A stretch of DNA of 64,000 nt from Dyella sp. ASV24 (lineage in GTDB: Bacteria > Pseudomonadota > Gammaproteobacteria > Xanthomonadales > Rhodanobacteraceae), in assembly GCF_016428905.1 (NCBI RefSeq), contig NZ_JAELTQ010000009.1, forward strand, positions 1 to 64,000. Reading direction: 5' to 3'. Within the stretch, counting starts at the first letter, position 1. The number at the start of each line of letters is the position of its first letter. The notes beneath the pieces were generated by a model. The model made no database searches and was not told where the DNA came from. It worked only from the letters and a program-made list of their open reading frames with translations. This document shows, in pieces, positions 1-13,393 of the stretch. The position numbers were made by a program, and so were the translations under genes.

Positions 1-1
1 A

Positions 2-166
2 TCGACGCAGGCACTGGCCGCCGACCTGATCACCCGAACACTCTGCGCTGTCGGAAAGGAGTTCTCGGAGCAGCCACGCTCCAAGGGAGAGATCGACGCA
101 TACTCAGAAGCCATGGCGGGTATGTTCTGCGCCTACCTCAAGAGCCTCGACCGCGGCGTGAAGTAA
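2..166 (+). CDS. C-terminal end of a TetR-family-like regulator (partial)
   Basis: An open frame enters from the left edge and stops at 164-166. The visible 54 residues are helical and end in a segment (CAYLKSLDRGVK) resembling the ligand-binding C-terminal domain of TetR/AcrR repressors. The DNA-binding half lies outside the window, so the family call rests on general resemblance only. Codon use matches the neighbours and a stop ends the frame cleanly 12 bases before the convergent gene's stop. Confidence 0.4.
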   Translation, partial: STQALAADLITRTLCAVGKEFSEQPRSKGEIDAYSEAMAGMFCAYLKSLDRGVK

Positions 167-178
167 GGGCCGCGCCAC

Positions 179-631
179 TCAGGCGCCCTTCTCCGCTTTT
201 GTCCCGCGTCGTGCCGGCGCATTCTTCTTCAGGTGCGCACGGTTATAGGCAATAGCGGTGCGCACAAGCGCTTTCAATGCACGCTTGTTGATCGCATCAC
301 CTTCGTGCAGATCGATCGCCCGCCACTTGCCACCGTCGAGCCCTGCGTTGAACAACCCGTCGGGATCCTCAAGCTGAGCGCCATGCATAAAGGTCATCTT
401 GACCTTTCCCTTATGCGCATTCGCCACGGCAATCATGCCGTCGCACGACCAGACCGGGCTTCCCATCCACTTCCACTCCTCGATCACGGCCTTGTCGGCT
501 GCGAGGATGGTCTCACGGAGACTGGCCAGCGTTTCGCCGCGCCAGTCTTCGATACTCGCAATCAGTTGATCAATGCGTTCTGACGGATTCACCGGATCAG
601 TACTCCTGATAGTCAAACGTGAAAGTGTCAT
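179..631 (-). CDS. DUF1801 (YdhG-like) domain protein
   Basis: A 150-residue cytoplasmic protein of the DUF1801 family, small alpha/beta proteins of unknown biochemical role. The family signature is visible in the middle: EEWKWMGSPVWSCDG followed by a hydrophobic strand and KVKMTFMHGAQL, then a basic tail (KKNAPARRGTKAEKGA). ATG at 631 was chosen over the in-frame GTG directly upstream. It is convergent with the partial regulator on its left and divergent from the membrane protein on its right. No function can be derived from context. Confidence 0.8.
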   Translation of the reverse strand: MTLSRLTIRSTDPVNPSERIDQLIASIEDWRGETLASLRETILAADKAVIEEWKWMGSPVWSCDGMIAVANAHKGKVKMTFMHGAQLEDPDGLFNAGLDGGKWRAIDLHEGDAINKRALKALVRTAIAYNRAHLKKNAPARRGTKAEKGA

Positions 632-732
632 CACCGACCTCGCCTATACTGCGCGCGGTGCGGTGGTGGATACAAATACGCCGGGGCGAAGGGCAGTCAG
701 ATGAGCGGACCGATCAACAAAGAAGCGATCGC

Positions 733-1137
733 ATGACCACACCCCGGAACGACTGGCGACCACTACGGAGCCTGGAGAAGGTGGTGGTCACCCTGATCGG
801 CGCGCTGGTGCTCGCATGGGCACTGCAAACCGCGGCTTTTCTGGCGCGATGCAACCGCACGACCGGCGTGATCATCGAGAACTCCGGCCATCCGCTCATA
901 CGCTTCACGACGCAGGCCGGTGCGTCCGTCCAGTTTGTCCAGAATGGAGGGGCATTAGGCAAGCCCGGTGCGCCGATGCCTGTCGCCTATGATCCGAACG
1001 ACCCGGCTGACTCGGCGCGCGCCGATACGTTCTTTGCGCTGTGGGGTTCGATACTCGGCGTTCTGCCCGTGGGATTGGGTTGTCTCGCCGTGGTGCTTCT
1101 TGGCGGTGAAATCAAACGAACAGGCCGATTTGGCTGA
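733..1137 (+). CDS. DUF3592-like membrane protein
   Basis: A 134-residue protein with two predicted membrane helices (about residues 18-36 and 101-124) enclosing a small extracytoplasmic beta domain. The domain has the DUF3592 layout: a TTGVIIENSG strand, a polar strand ending in IRFTTQAGASVQF, and the V-Y-DPNDPADSARAD motif before the second helix. The frame is open further upstream, but ATG at 733 is chosen because the upstream residues are basic and unlike the family. Function is unknown for the family. Confidence 0.7.
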   Translation: MTTPRNDWRPLRSLEKVVVTLIGALVLAWALQTAAFLARCNRTTGVIIENSGHPLIRFTTQAGASVQFVQNGGALGKPGAPMPVAYDPNDPADSARADTFFALWGSILGVLPVGLGCLAVVLLGGEIKRTGRFG

Positions 1138-1164
1138 GGGTGGCCGAAGCCAAGAGCTCTCTGC

Positions 1165-2134
1165 TCAGGCCACGCTCGACACGTCATTTGCCGATACGTC
1201 ACCTTCAACCGCGTGCACCCGCGCACGACCCTGCTGCTTGGCTTGATAAAGCGCCCTATCCGCCTGCTCGACAAATGCGGCCACGGACACGTCGCCGCGC
1301 GGGGTGGCGCTGACCACGCCAATGGATACAGTCACCTCGCCATCGATACCGCCAACATGGGGTATGCGAAGCGCGCGTATGGCGCTATCTATCCGGCGCA
1401 CCAGCTCCGTCGCCTCCTGCAAGCCCGTCGCCGGGAAGATGCCAATGAATTCCTCACCGCCCATACGACCCGCGAAATCACCGGGGCGCTGCAAGGATGA
1501 TTGAATAGCCTGAGCCACGCTGCGCAGACAATCATCGCCAGCCAGATGGCCGTAGGTGTCGTTGAAAGCCTTGAAATAATCGATATCGACAATGGCCACC
1601 GCCAGCGGCAAGGCGTCGCGCTTGCAGCGCCGGAACTCTTCTTCCGAGCGTGCATCGACTTGTCGTTTGTTGGGGATGCCCGTCAGGCCATCCACCCATG
1701 CCAGTTGGCGGAGCAGGTCCGCCTGATGCTTCAGCGTGAGGTGGGCACGCACCCGATTGCGGGTTGTCTTGGCATTGATGGGCTTGGTAATGAAATCCAC
1801 CCCACCCACATCCCAACACGCCCCCTCTTCTTCGGGCTCATTGAGCGATGTCACAAAGATCACCGGAATGTCAGCGGTCGCTGGATTGCCCTTGAGCGCT
1901 CGACAGACATCCAGGCCACTCAGCGCAGGCATGACGACGTCCAACAGAACCAGATCAGGTTGCGATGCCTCGCAGAACGCAATGGCGTCCGCCCCATTGG
2001 TAGCCATGAAAACGTCGTGGTCGTCCGAAAAGATCTGGTGCAGTGCGCGAATATTCACTGGCTGATCATCAACGATAAGCAGCTTTGGCCTGACTATCGC
2101 AACGACGGGCCGAGGTTGCGCGGAACCATAAGTG

Positions 2135-2142
<8 letters not shown>
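1165..2142 (-). CDS. Response regulator with GGDEF domain (diguanylate cyclase)
   Basis: A 325-residue two-domain signalling protein. Residues 18-140 form a receiver domain with an acidic pocket (LLIVDDQ) and phospho-acceptor Asp68 (LVLLDVV). Residues 150-315 are a GGDEF domain with GGEEF at 228-232 and an RxxD inhibitory site (RPGD, 219-222) five residues before it, so product feedback is expected. It should make cyclic di-GMP when phosphorylated. The chosen ATG at 2142 lies inside the end of the upstream hybrid kinase gene (8-base overlap), implying translational coupling and that this kinase is its partner. Confidence 0.93.
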
Positions 2143-6673
<4,531 letters not shown>

Positions 6674-6821
6674 TATGACGCCGTGTCGTGTCCGGGTTCC
6701 ATGAAGAAAATCTGCCTTTGAGCCGCCCGCTTCTCGACGACCCGGCAGGCACCGCAGGAGCCTGCGCGTGAATCCACGGCCATGTGAAACGGGTATCGGT
6801 CAGGCGATGCCCCCGACGCAC

Positions 6822-7154
6822 CTACTCGGCGTTATGCGCCAGGAACTCGTCAATGTGTCGCTGCAAGTAGGCCTGGTGCAGGCTCGTAATGGTGGCCATG
6901 CACCATACGCTATGCGGAATAGAGCGCAGCATCAGCGCCCAGTTCTCGTCGTCATTCCGGTAGAACCAATGCCCTGCCTCGCCGTCCCAGGACGACACCC
7001 CTGTCTTTTTCTGAAGCTCCAGCATCAACGCCTTCGCCTTGCCCATGCGATCGAACACCACGCCATGGCTCTGGTAATCGTTAAAGACCAAGCCGGGCTC
7101 GCCGAAAAGCGTTCGCATGCGATCCTTCAGTTCCTCAATGTTCTCGACACGCAT
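6822..7154 (-). CDS. Hypothetical small soluble protein
   Basis: A 110-residue protein without signal peptide or membrane segment. I do not recognise the family. It begins with a helical stretch (MRVENIEELKDRMRTLFG) and contains conserved-looking aromatic motifs (GHWFYRNDDENW, HSVWCMAT). The ATG at 7154 is preceded by GGAAGGAA at good spacing. The frame runs further upstream, but those residues look non-coding. It is divergent from yaeQ. Confidence 0.6.
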   Translation of the reverse strand: MRVENIEELKDRMRTLFGEPGLVFNDYQSHGVVFDRMGKAKALMLELQKKTGVSSWDGEAGHWFYRNDDENWALMLRSIPHSVWCMATITSLHQAYLQRHIDEFLAHNAE

Positions 7155-7323
7155 GGGTTCCTTCCCACAGTCAGATGGCTTCGGACAGGATCTTATCGGG
7201 CGCCGCCCTCCAGAGCGACAGGCCGCTGCAACACTATGATCCCGAGAAATACATTCATTCACGCCATTCGAATCGATCCACGGCGCCATCGCTCCATCTC
7301 CGGGTTTGGGTCAATCCGGGGCG

Positions 7324-7329
7324 TATAAT
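7324..7329 (+). promoter_or_regulatory. Possible -10 element of yaeQ
   Basis: A perfect TATAAT lies 28 bases before the chosen yaeQ start. No good -35 hexamer is seen at 17 +/- 1 bases, so this is only a candidate. Confidence 0.3.
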
Positions 7330-7356
7330 GGGCGGCTACCTTTTCCAGGCACGCTC

Positions 7357-7911
7357 ATGGCACTCAATGCCACCATCTATAAAGTCGAGCTACAGATCAG
7401 CGACATGGACCGGCACTACTACGCCACCCATGCATTGACGCTGGCGAGACATCCGTCAGAGACCGAGGCGCGCTTGATGGTGCGCCTGCTCGCATTCGCG
7501 CTGTACGCCGACGACCGACTGGAATTCGGCAAGGGCCTGAGCGATGAGGACGAGCCCGCGCTTTGGCGCAAGGCGTACACCGACGAGATCGAGCAGTGGA
7601 TCGACGTAGGCCAGCCGGACGAAGCACGCATCCGCAAGGCCTGCGGTCGGGCGCGGCAAGTGACAGTGATCAACTACGGCGGCCGCAGTGCGGATATCTG
7701 GTGGAACAAGGCGGCCAGCTCGCTCGGCCGCAGCAAGAACCTCGCCGTGCTCGACATTCCCGAAGCCACGGTGCAAGAACTGACCACCCTGCTCAATCGC
7801 GGCATGCGCCTGCAGTGCCTGATCCAGGACGGCGAAATACAGCTGATGGATCGGGAAACCACGGTCACGGTACAACCGCTTGCCCGTCTCGGCGAGTACG
7901 CCGCGGCTTGA
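7357..7911 (+). CDS. yaeQ: YaeQ family protein
   Basis: A 184-residue cytoplasmic protein that aligns from end to end with the YaeQ family, which has a PD-(D/E)XK nuclease-like fold and whose cellular role is unsettled. Family motifs are clear: MALNATIYKVELQISDMDR at the start, HPSETEARLMVRLLAF, DEPALW and the central IDVGQPDEARIRKACGRA. The start was set at the ATG giving the family's usual N-terminus; the frame opens 17 codons earlier. It is a single gene with the divergent orphan upstream. Confidence 0.93.
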   Translation: MALNATIYKVELQISDMDRHYYATHALTLARHPSETEARLMVRLLAFALYADDRLEFGKGLSDEDEPALWRKAYTDEIEQWIDVGQPDEARIRKACGRARQVTVINYGGRSADIWWNKAASSLGRSKNLAVLDIPEATVQELTTLLNRGMRLQCLIQDGEIQLMDRETTVTVQPLARLGEYAAA

Positions 7912-8136
7912 TGGGTGGACGACCTGATCGTCGACTTAATCAGAGCGGCAACGACCTGGGCGGCATGCTCCTCACCGTCAAATGCGCCCTGGCCGCCCGA
8001 ACCGACCTCCTGCACCGAATCCACTGGCCGTCCATGCCGGAGCTGAGCGAGCCGTGGTACGGCCAGTTTCATTGACCCGCCTCAGGGCGCTTAAGCACAC
8101 CTCAAGCGCCTCACGGACATCGATCTTGCGCCGACC

Positions 8137-8889
8137 TTACGGAAGCGTCAGATTGATCGGGCTCGACTTCATCGCGGCCGACAAGGCCGGGAACGGATCG
8201 ACGCCGGACATAGTCTTCACATCGTCCACAGACACCACGGCGCAGGTGTAGTTGGTCTCGTTGGTGCAGAGGAAGGCCGCTGCACCAACGCCCGGCTCGT
8301 ATACCGCCTTCCAGGTATAGGCCGGCACAGCCACCTTGTCCTTGCCAATGGTCGGGATGGTGTTGGGGTCAAAAGCGGGGCCCGTCACCACGTACACCTC
8401 GCCCTGCTGCGTCGCGAGATTACGCACGTAGTTCTCGATCTTCTCCCACTCACCTGCATTCAACACGTGCAATTGCGGCACGACATTGGCCATCGAGAAG
8501 GTTTCACTCTCAGAGGCCAGCGTCGACGCATCGCCCGCCGGGGTCATGTGGCCGCGGTCGTAACCACTGTTGGTGTAATCCGATGACTGCGAGCGATCTG
8601 CCGTCGGGATGCCGGTTTCCTGATGCCACGAACCGCTGCGACTGATCGAGTTGGCGCCAGCGATCTGCGCGGCGGTCAGATGCTCGGCCGAATACAGCGG
8701 CCCCTTGGTCACGCCCGAGGCGAAAAGCACGTACTCGGTATGGCACACCTCTGTCGTGCGACTCAGCAACGATGCATCCAATGTGGGCGCGGAGCCGGCG
8801 ATGAAAAAGTTAGGACACGCTGTGCCGGCAAACGCACCGCCAGACACGAAGAAACAGACCGCAATCAGCCAACCGCCAAAGCGTGACAT
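8137..8889 (-). CDS. Secreted DNA/RNA non-specific endonuclease (Serratia nuclease type)
   Basis: A 250-residue exported nuclease. Residues 1-22 form a signal peptide (GWLIAVCFFVSGGAFAG). The catalytic DRGH motif, with the general-base histidine, sits in YDRGHMTPAGD, and a downstream asparagine-rich SMANVVPQ segment matches the Mg-binding site of the ββα-Me Serratia nuclease family. Several cysteines suggest disulfides. It should act outside the cytoplasm, degrading nucleic acids for nutrition or competition. ATG 8889 has a GGGGAA ribosome site. No immunity gene is adjacent, as expected for an exported enzyme. Confidence 0.92.
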   Translation of the reverse strand: MSRFGGWLIAVCFFVSGGAFAGTACPNFFIAGSAPTLDASLLSRTTEVCHTEYVLFASGVTKGPLYSAEHLTAAQIAGANSISRSGSWHQETGIPTADRSQSSDYTNSGYDRGHMTPAGDASTLASESETFSMANVVPQLHVLNAGEWEKIENYVRNLATQQGEVYVVTGPAFDPNTIPTIGKDKVAVPAYTWKAVYEPGVGAAAFLCTNETNYTCAVVSVDDVKTMSGVDPFPALSAAMKSSPINLTLP

Positions 8890-9133
8890 GGTGTTCCCCG
8901 TCAATAAGTGGTTCGCAGGAACCTACTGACGGTGGATGTCAGGTCTATGACTTTGCGGCTGGAGCTGGAATAACTTGCGATTCCTGTGAGCTGAGTCGCA
9001 GTGGTTATCTGCCCTCAGCGTGCAGGAAAGGTAGTCACCCGACCCAGCCAGGCCAAGGCTGAATGTCACAGTCGCCTTTTCGCTTCGTTGTTCATGGGAG
9101 TGCTTACGGCTTCCAGGCACGCCGGAGAATCCC

Positions 9134-9487
9134 ATGACGCATAGATCCAGCGTGGCGGCATCGACCGCACTACTCATCCTATCGGCTGTCACGCCCAGTG
9201 CTTTGGCCGAGAACAACAGGATGCGCTATTGCATGAACGAGCTGCACATTACGAACCGCGGCATGGAACCGAATGGCGGAATGATCTATCCGCACCTGGT
9301 CTGCGGGGTGAAAGTCATCGAGTTTCAGACGAGCCGCGACAGTCGCTACCCCATATTGATTGGCGACGTATTCCAAAAGGAGCAAGCCATTAAGGCATGC
9401 TTAGCTGTGCCCGCAGGGTCAGCCATCAGAATCATCGTTGACCGGATATGCGAAGACCACGGAGAACATTGTTTCCCGCCGTGCTGA
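9134..9487 (+). CDS. Small secreted cysteine-containing hypothetical protein
   Basis: A 117-residue protein with a clean signal peptide (residues 1-25, ending PSALA) and a mature domain of about 92 residues with six cysteines, the last as the final residue of a CFPPC terminus. GGAGA lies five bases before ATG 9134, so the gene looks genuine. The family is not recognised. The mature protein is probably periplasmic or extracellular with disulfides. It stands alone between two unrelated minus-strand genes. Confidence 0.6.
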   Translation: MTHRSSVAASTALLILSAVTPSALAENNRMRYCMNELHITNRGMEPNGGMIYPHLVCGVKVIEFQTSRDSRYPILIGDVFQKEQAIKACLAVPAGSAIRIIVDRICEDHGEHCFPPC

Positions 9488-9533
9488 CAATGCAAGGTGA
9501 AGCCTCTAAAGGAGCCCGTGATTCGATGTCCCG

Positions 9534-10058
9534 TCAATGGGTCACATGTGCGCCACCGCGACGCACCTTGCCAGCACGCGCCTCGACCGCGTGCATCAGT
9601 TCCGGCAAACGCCCCGCCATAAAGATCGCCTCCGTCACCACAAACAGCGGGCCAATCGCCAGCCCCGTCAGGTCGTCCACGAAGGCGGGTTTGCGGCCCT
9701 CCCAATAGTGACCCACGAACTGAAAAACCCACCCGACCACGAAGCCACCGACACCTACGCCAAGCCAGGTGGACCTTGGCAGCCCGGCCACCCAAGCACC
9801 GAACCAGACAGCAAGCGCCAGTAGCGCGGTCATCAGCAACCCGAGCCCCAGACTGAGCCGCAGGTAGTAAAGCGCCAAAAGGGCTACCACCACGACGGCT
9901 GGCGACAGCGGAAATCCCGCCACTTCCAACACCGGGCGTGAGAGCAATACCGCCACCGCAACCACGATCATCGGGATACCCACGAAATGGGTGGCGATAT
10001 TGCGCGAATCGCGGTGGTAGGCCGCATACGAGGCCAGTTGGTCTTCGAGCGTTTTCAT
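9534..10058 (-). CDS. Mpo1-like (DUF962/YGL010w) membrane protein
   Basis: A 174-residue protein with about four membrane helices. It carries the Mpo1 family marks: YAAYHRDSRNIATHFVGIP near the N-terminus and FVGHYWEGRKPAF in the second half, whose histidines coordinate iron in this family. The yeast protein is a 2-hydroxy fatty-acid dioxygenase doing alpha-oxidation; the bacterial substrate is not established. It is divergent from the Crp/Fnr regulator at 10157, which could control it. Confidence 0.85.
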   Translation of the reverse strand: MKTLEDQLASYAAYHRDSRNIATHFVGIPMIVVAVAVLLSRPVLEVAGFPLSPAVVVVALLALYYLRLSLGLGLLMTALLALAVWFGAWVAGLPRSTWLGVGVGGFVVGWVFQFVGHYWEGRKPAFVDDLTGLAIGPLFVVTEAIFMAGRLPELMHAVEARAGKVRRGGAHVTH

Positions 10059-10156
10059 CAGAGCTCTCCGGAGACGGTGCCGTTATTGTCCGGAGGTGAC
10101 ATCGCGCCCTGTGTCGGGTAAATGACACAAGACCCATGCCGGCCGGAGGAAACACC

Positions 10157-10867
10157 ATGCCCCATGCGCAACCGCTCAAGGACGACTGGGAACGCATAGT
10201 CCGCTCGGGGGCTTGGTTCGCCAGCCTGCCTGCCGAGTTCGCCGCTGCACTGCTAGCCAATGCCCGGCTGCTGACCCTTGCTCCGGGTCAGCAACTCTTT
10301 GCTCGCGGCGATGCGCCGGATGGCATCTACTGCGTGCTCCGGGGTGTCATTCGTATCACCGGCATCACCCAAGGCGGCCAGGAGGCCTTGCTGGCCATGC
10401 TCGAGGCGCCGCAGTGGTTCGGCGAGATCGCCCTCTTCGACGGCGCACCGCGCACGCACGACGCCTGGGCTGAGGGCGAATGCGAGCTCCTCCGCATTCC
10501 TCAACCCTCCGTGTTGAACGCCATCGCGCACTACCCGGAAGGTTGGCGGGAACTGGGGCGCCTGCTCACGCAAAAGCTACGCATGACCTTCCTGGCCGTC
10601 GAGGAAATCACCCTGCTGCCGGCCACGCCCCGCGTCGCCGCCCGCCTCCTCACCATTGCCAGCGGCTACGGGACCTGGTCGGACCGCAGCAAACGGATCA
10701 TTGGCGTGTCGCAGGAGCAACTCGGGCTCATGCTGTCGTTGTCACGCCAGACGGTGAATCAGTCTTTGCGTGAACTTGAGACGCTGGGAGCCATCCAGCG
10801 GAACCGTGGCGCGATTGAGATTCTGGATAGTGAAAAGCTTCGGGAAGCGCGCGAGCGCACTGCGTAA
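10157..10867 (+). CDS. Crp/Fnr family transcriptional regulator
   Basis: A 236-residue regulator. Residues 25-145 form a cyclic-nucleotide-binding beta roll (ANARLLTLAPGQQLFARGDAP, GIYCVLRGVIRI, WFGEIALFDGAPRTHDAWAE). Residues 150-225 are a Crp-type winged helix with recognition helix SQEQLGLMLSLSRQTVNQSL. No FNR-type N-terminal cysteine cluster is present. GGAGGA seven bases before ATG 10157 decides the start over an earlier one. It is divergent from the Mpo1-like gene and convergent with the oxidoreductase. Confidence 0.92.
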   Translation: MPHAQPLKDDWERIVRSGAWFASLPAEFAAALLANARLLTLAPGQQLFARGDAPDGIYCVLRGVIRITGITQGGQEALLAMLEAPQWFGEIALFDGAPRTHDAWAEGECELLRIPQPSVLNAIAHYPEGWRELGRLLTQKLRMTFLAVEEITLLPATPRVAARLLTIASGYGTWSDRSKRIIGVSQEQLGLMLSLSRQTVNQSLRELETLGAIQRNRGAIEILDSEKLREARERTA

Positions 10868-10909
10868 CCCGGCGCACCGTGGTGGCGAGCTTCCCAAACC
10901 GCACGCCGA

Positions 10910-11878
10910 TCAAACAACAAACACCGTTCTGGCCCGGCCAGTATCTGCGTCCCACGCCTCCTGCACCTGCGCCAACGGCACCGCATGCGTCGCCATCTGA
11001 AGCCGCGCCACGCCGTACGCCTCGTAGACGCCACCAACGGCGGCCAACAGATCAGTCAACGAAACACTTTTAATCCCACTCCCCATCAACACGATGGACG
11101 ACGAACGCAAAGCCGCGCCAGGCAGGACGATATCCGCGCCGCTCGATGCGCCGACATGGACGAAACGCACCGCCCTACCGTCCTCCGCTGCCTTGGCAAT
11201 CGCCATCATGATGATCTCGGCACTCTTGCCCCACAGGTAATCGATAACGATATCCACGCCATGGGCGAACTCCTGCTTCAATGCCTCTTCGAACGCGTGC
11301 GCTCCAGTCGCCTCACCTTCAAGGTCAAACGCAATCGCCACATCGGCACCTAGAGCCTTCACGCTCTGCAGTGCCGTTTTGTTGCGGCCAGTAGCAATGA
11401 CCTTGGACGCGCCCAGATACTTGGCCAACTGCACAGCGAGCGTTCCCGCGCTGCCGGTGGCGCCGTTGATCAACACCACATCACCCGCCTTGATACCGGC
11501 CCGATTCACCAGCGCAGCCCAAGCAGACATACCCGGGTTGGCGATAGCCGCTGCCGTTACATCATCAATACCCTCAGGCACCTCCACGCAGCGTGCCGTC
11601 TGCACCACGGTACGTTCCGCCATGCCGCCAAAAGGCGCCTCTGGCAGGGCGAAATAAACACGCCGCCCATCCGCCGTCACGCCCACACCGTCCGACCCAG
11701 CAATCAGGGGAAACTGGGCCTTGGCGCTGTAATGCGTACCAGCCGCCCGTGAGCGGGTGAACTGACTCAATGCCGATACGCGTACCGCGACGAGTTCCTC
11801 ACCCGCGCCCGCCACAGGCTCCCGGAAATCCGCAAATTGCGGGGTCTGACCTGCCTGGAATACCACCGCTGCTTTCAT
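10910..11878 (-). CDS. Zinc-free MDR-type alcohol dehydrogenase / quinone oxidoreductase
   Basis: A 322-residue medium-chain dehydrogenase/reductase. The N-terminal GroES-like domain includes GSDGVGVTADGRRVYFA, and the Rossmann domain has the NADPH motif INGATGSAGTLAVQLAKYLGA. The structural-zinc cysteine loop is absent, fitting the quinone oxidoreductase branch. The reaction is probably NADPH-dependent reduction of a quinone or enal. It is divergent from a TetR repressor with two matching palindromes between them, so it is very likely that repressor's target. Confidence 0.88.
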   Translation of the reverse strand: MKAAVVFQAGQTPQFADFREPVAGAGEELVAVRVSALSQFTRSRAAGTHYSAKAQFPLIAGSDGVGVTADGRRVYFALPEAPFGGMAERTVVQTARCVEVPEGIDDVTAAAIANPGMSAWAALVNRAGIKAGDVVLINGATGSAGTLAVQLAKYLGASKVIATGRNKTALQSVKALGADVAIAFDLEGEATGAHAFEEALKQEFAHGVDIVIDYLWGKSAEIIMMAIAKAAEDGRAVRFVHVGASSGADIVLPGAALRSSSIVLMGSGIKSVSLTDLLAAVGGVYEAYGVARLQMATHAVPLAQVQEAWDADTGRARTVFVV

Positions 11879-11897
11879 GATCTACCTCTTATCAAAC

Positions 11898-11932
11898 TCT
11901 AACGTTGTTAGATTTACTCTAACCATGTTAGA
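11898..11932. promoter_or_regulatory. Twin 15-bp palindromic operators for the TetR regulator
   Basis: Two perfect inverted repeats, TCTAAC-GTT-GTTAGA (11898-11912) and TCTAAC-CAT-GTTAGA (11918-11932), sit 20 bases centre to centre between the divergent oxidoreductase and TetR genes. The arms are identical and only the 3-base spacer differs. The spacing is near two helical turns, so two TetR dimers could bind the same face. Identity as the TetR site is inference from position. Confidence 0.8.
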
Positions 11933-11961
11933 TTTCGTTTGCAACCCGGAGCCTGCTGACC

Positions 11962-12603
11962 ATGAAAGTGAACCGTGAACTGATCGTCCGCACTGCCCTG
12001 GAGCTGCTCGACGAAATCGGGCTGGAAGCGCTCACGCTCCGTCAGTTGGCAACGCGTCTAGGCATACAAGCGCCCACGCTGTATTGGCACTTCAAAAGTA
12101 AAGAGTCGCTGATCAACGACATGGCCACCCTCGTCCTGGCCGGGGCCAGTAGCGATCTCGTGCCCACCAAAGACACCGACGATTGGACAGCATGGGTCAT
12201 GGCCTTCGGCCAAGGCATCCGGAAGAACCTGCTCAAATACCGAGATGGCGGACGCATGGTCGAAGGCTCGCGCCTGACCAACGCGCTATTTCAGGAAACC
12301 ACCGAGAACATCGGTGCGCATCTGCTCAAATCAGGTCTCACGCACCGACAAGCCGTGGTGCTCATGAGCACTGTCTACATGTTCACGCTGAGCTTTGTGG
12401 TGGAGGAACAGGCCGTATTCCCCCGCCCCGGCGAACGATCACCCGACTACGACATGGAAGAACGCAACAAACAACTTGATGCGGCCAAGCTGCCCTTTAT
12501 GCGAAAGGCCGGGCCCGTGCTGTTCGATCAGTTTGATCGACGCTACAAAGAAAGTATGAAACTCATTGTTGCCGGCGCAGAAGCAACGGTACGCACGACC
12601 TGA
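11962..12603 (+). CDS. TetR family repressor
   Basis: A 213-residue regulator. Residues 1-47 form the HTH (ALELLDEIGLEALTLRQLA, then APTLYWHFKSKESLI), with the TLYWHF recognition helix typical of TetR itself. The remainder resembles the TetR_C ligand-binding domain. It probably represses itself and the divergent oxidoreductase in response to a small electrophile or quinone-like inducer. The ATG follows the palindromes by 29 bases. Confidence 0.92.
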   Translation: MKVNRELIVRTALELLDEIGLEALTLRQLATRLGIQAPTLYWHFKSKESLINDMATLVLAGASSDLVPTKDTDDWTAWVMAFGQGIRKNLLKYRDGGRMVEGSRLTNALFQETTENIGAHLLKSGLTHRQAVVLMSTVYMFTLSFVVEEQAVFPRPGERSPDYDMEERNKQLDAAKLPFMRKAGPVLFDQFDRRYKESMKLIVAGAEATVRTT

Positions 12604-12622
12604 TAATCCCAGCGCAAAGGCG

Positions 12623-13393
12623 TCAAATCAGCTTGCGATAAAACCAGGGGTTGTAGCGGATGCTGAAAAGCATCCGCTTATGCATCTTCTTGTTCTTCTT
12701 GTAGGCGGTGCTCGCCATAAACGCATCTTCGCGCTTGCCAGACGTTATCGAATCAATCCGCGATACCGGTGCGCGATACCCTGCGCCGTGGTGATAAACC
12801 ACATCCGCGTAGATGCCGTACCACAAGGGGTGCAGATTGCGCTTGTTTGACCGCAGCATCGCGCGCCATGGCATCTGGCGCGCCACCAGATTGTTGAACA
12901 GCGCACCACCCGTATCGGTAACTTCCGTCCCCTGACTATTCATGTAGGACGCCACGGACCAGTCACCGTTGATCGCCTTCCAGAAACCGACGGTAGTCGC
13001 CGCAAAAGAAGGATGCGGGTGATCGTCCCCGCCATTCTCCAATCGCTGCACCGCTACGAACGGATGCGTGCGAAGCGCCTCCGACAGAAAGGGGGCGACA
13101 GGTGCAATCGGAAAAGCATCGCCGTCGAGGAAAACGAGAATGTCGTTATCACTCGCCTCTTCACAAACCAGCCGGGCGAGATAATTCAACTTGTCCGCAT
13201 GGTTCTGGCCACCGGAGCTGCTCGGCGCATAGCTGCTTTCCAGGTGGAAATCTTTTCTCTTCCGCGACGGCGGCACACATGCGAACACCTTGCAATCAGC
13301 ACCAACGTTCTTCTTCAAAAAGAACAGCTGCGGCCTGATCCATCGCTCGGTCCTGTAGTGGACGGTACAAATGTAGATGGATGGGGTCGTCAT
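12623..13393 (-). CDS. Glycosyltransferase-like protein (GT-A fold candidate)
   Basis: A 256-residue soluble protein. The start is placed at ATG 13393, where the sequence becomes family-like (SIYICTVHYRTERWIRPQLFF). A DGD motif in ILVFLDGDAFPI is the likely metal/nucleotide-sugar DxD of a GT-A fold, and TDTGGALFNN and a basic C-terminus (KKNKKMHKRM) follow. Donor and acceptor are unknown. It is convergent with the TetR gene, and unlike most glycan genes it has no glycan-synthesis neighbours here. Confidence 0.6.
   Translation of the reverse strand: MTTPSIYICTVHYRTERWIRPQLFFLKKNVGADCKVFACVPPSRKRKDFHLESSYAPSSSGGQNHADKLNYLARLVCEEASDNDILVFLDGDAFPIAPVAPFLSEALRTHPFVAVQRLENGGDDHPHPSFAATTVGFWKAINGDWSVASYMNSQGTEVTDTGGALFNNLVARQMPWRAMLRSNKRNLHPLWYGIYADVVYHHGAGYRAPVSRIDSITSGKREDAFMASTAYKKNKKMHKRMLFSIRYNPWFYRKLI

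Noticed and set aside
8137-8889. The endonuclease as a T6SS or T4SS toxin
   Set aside because: It has a standard signal peptide, no toxin-delivery domain and no immunity gene.
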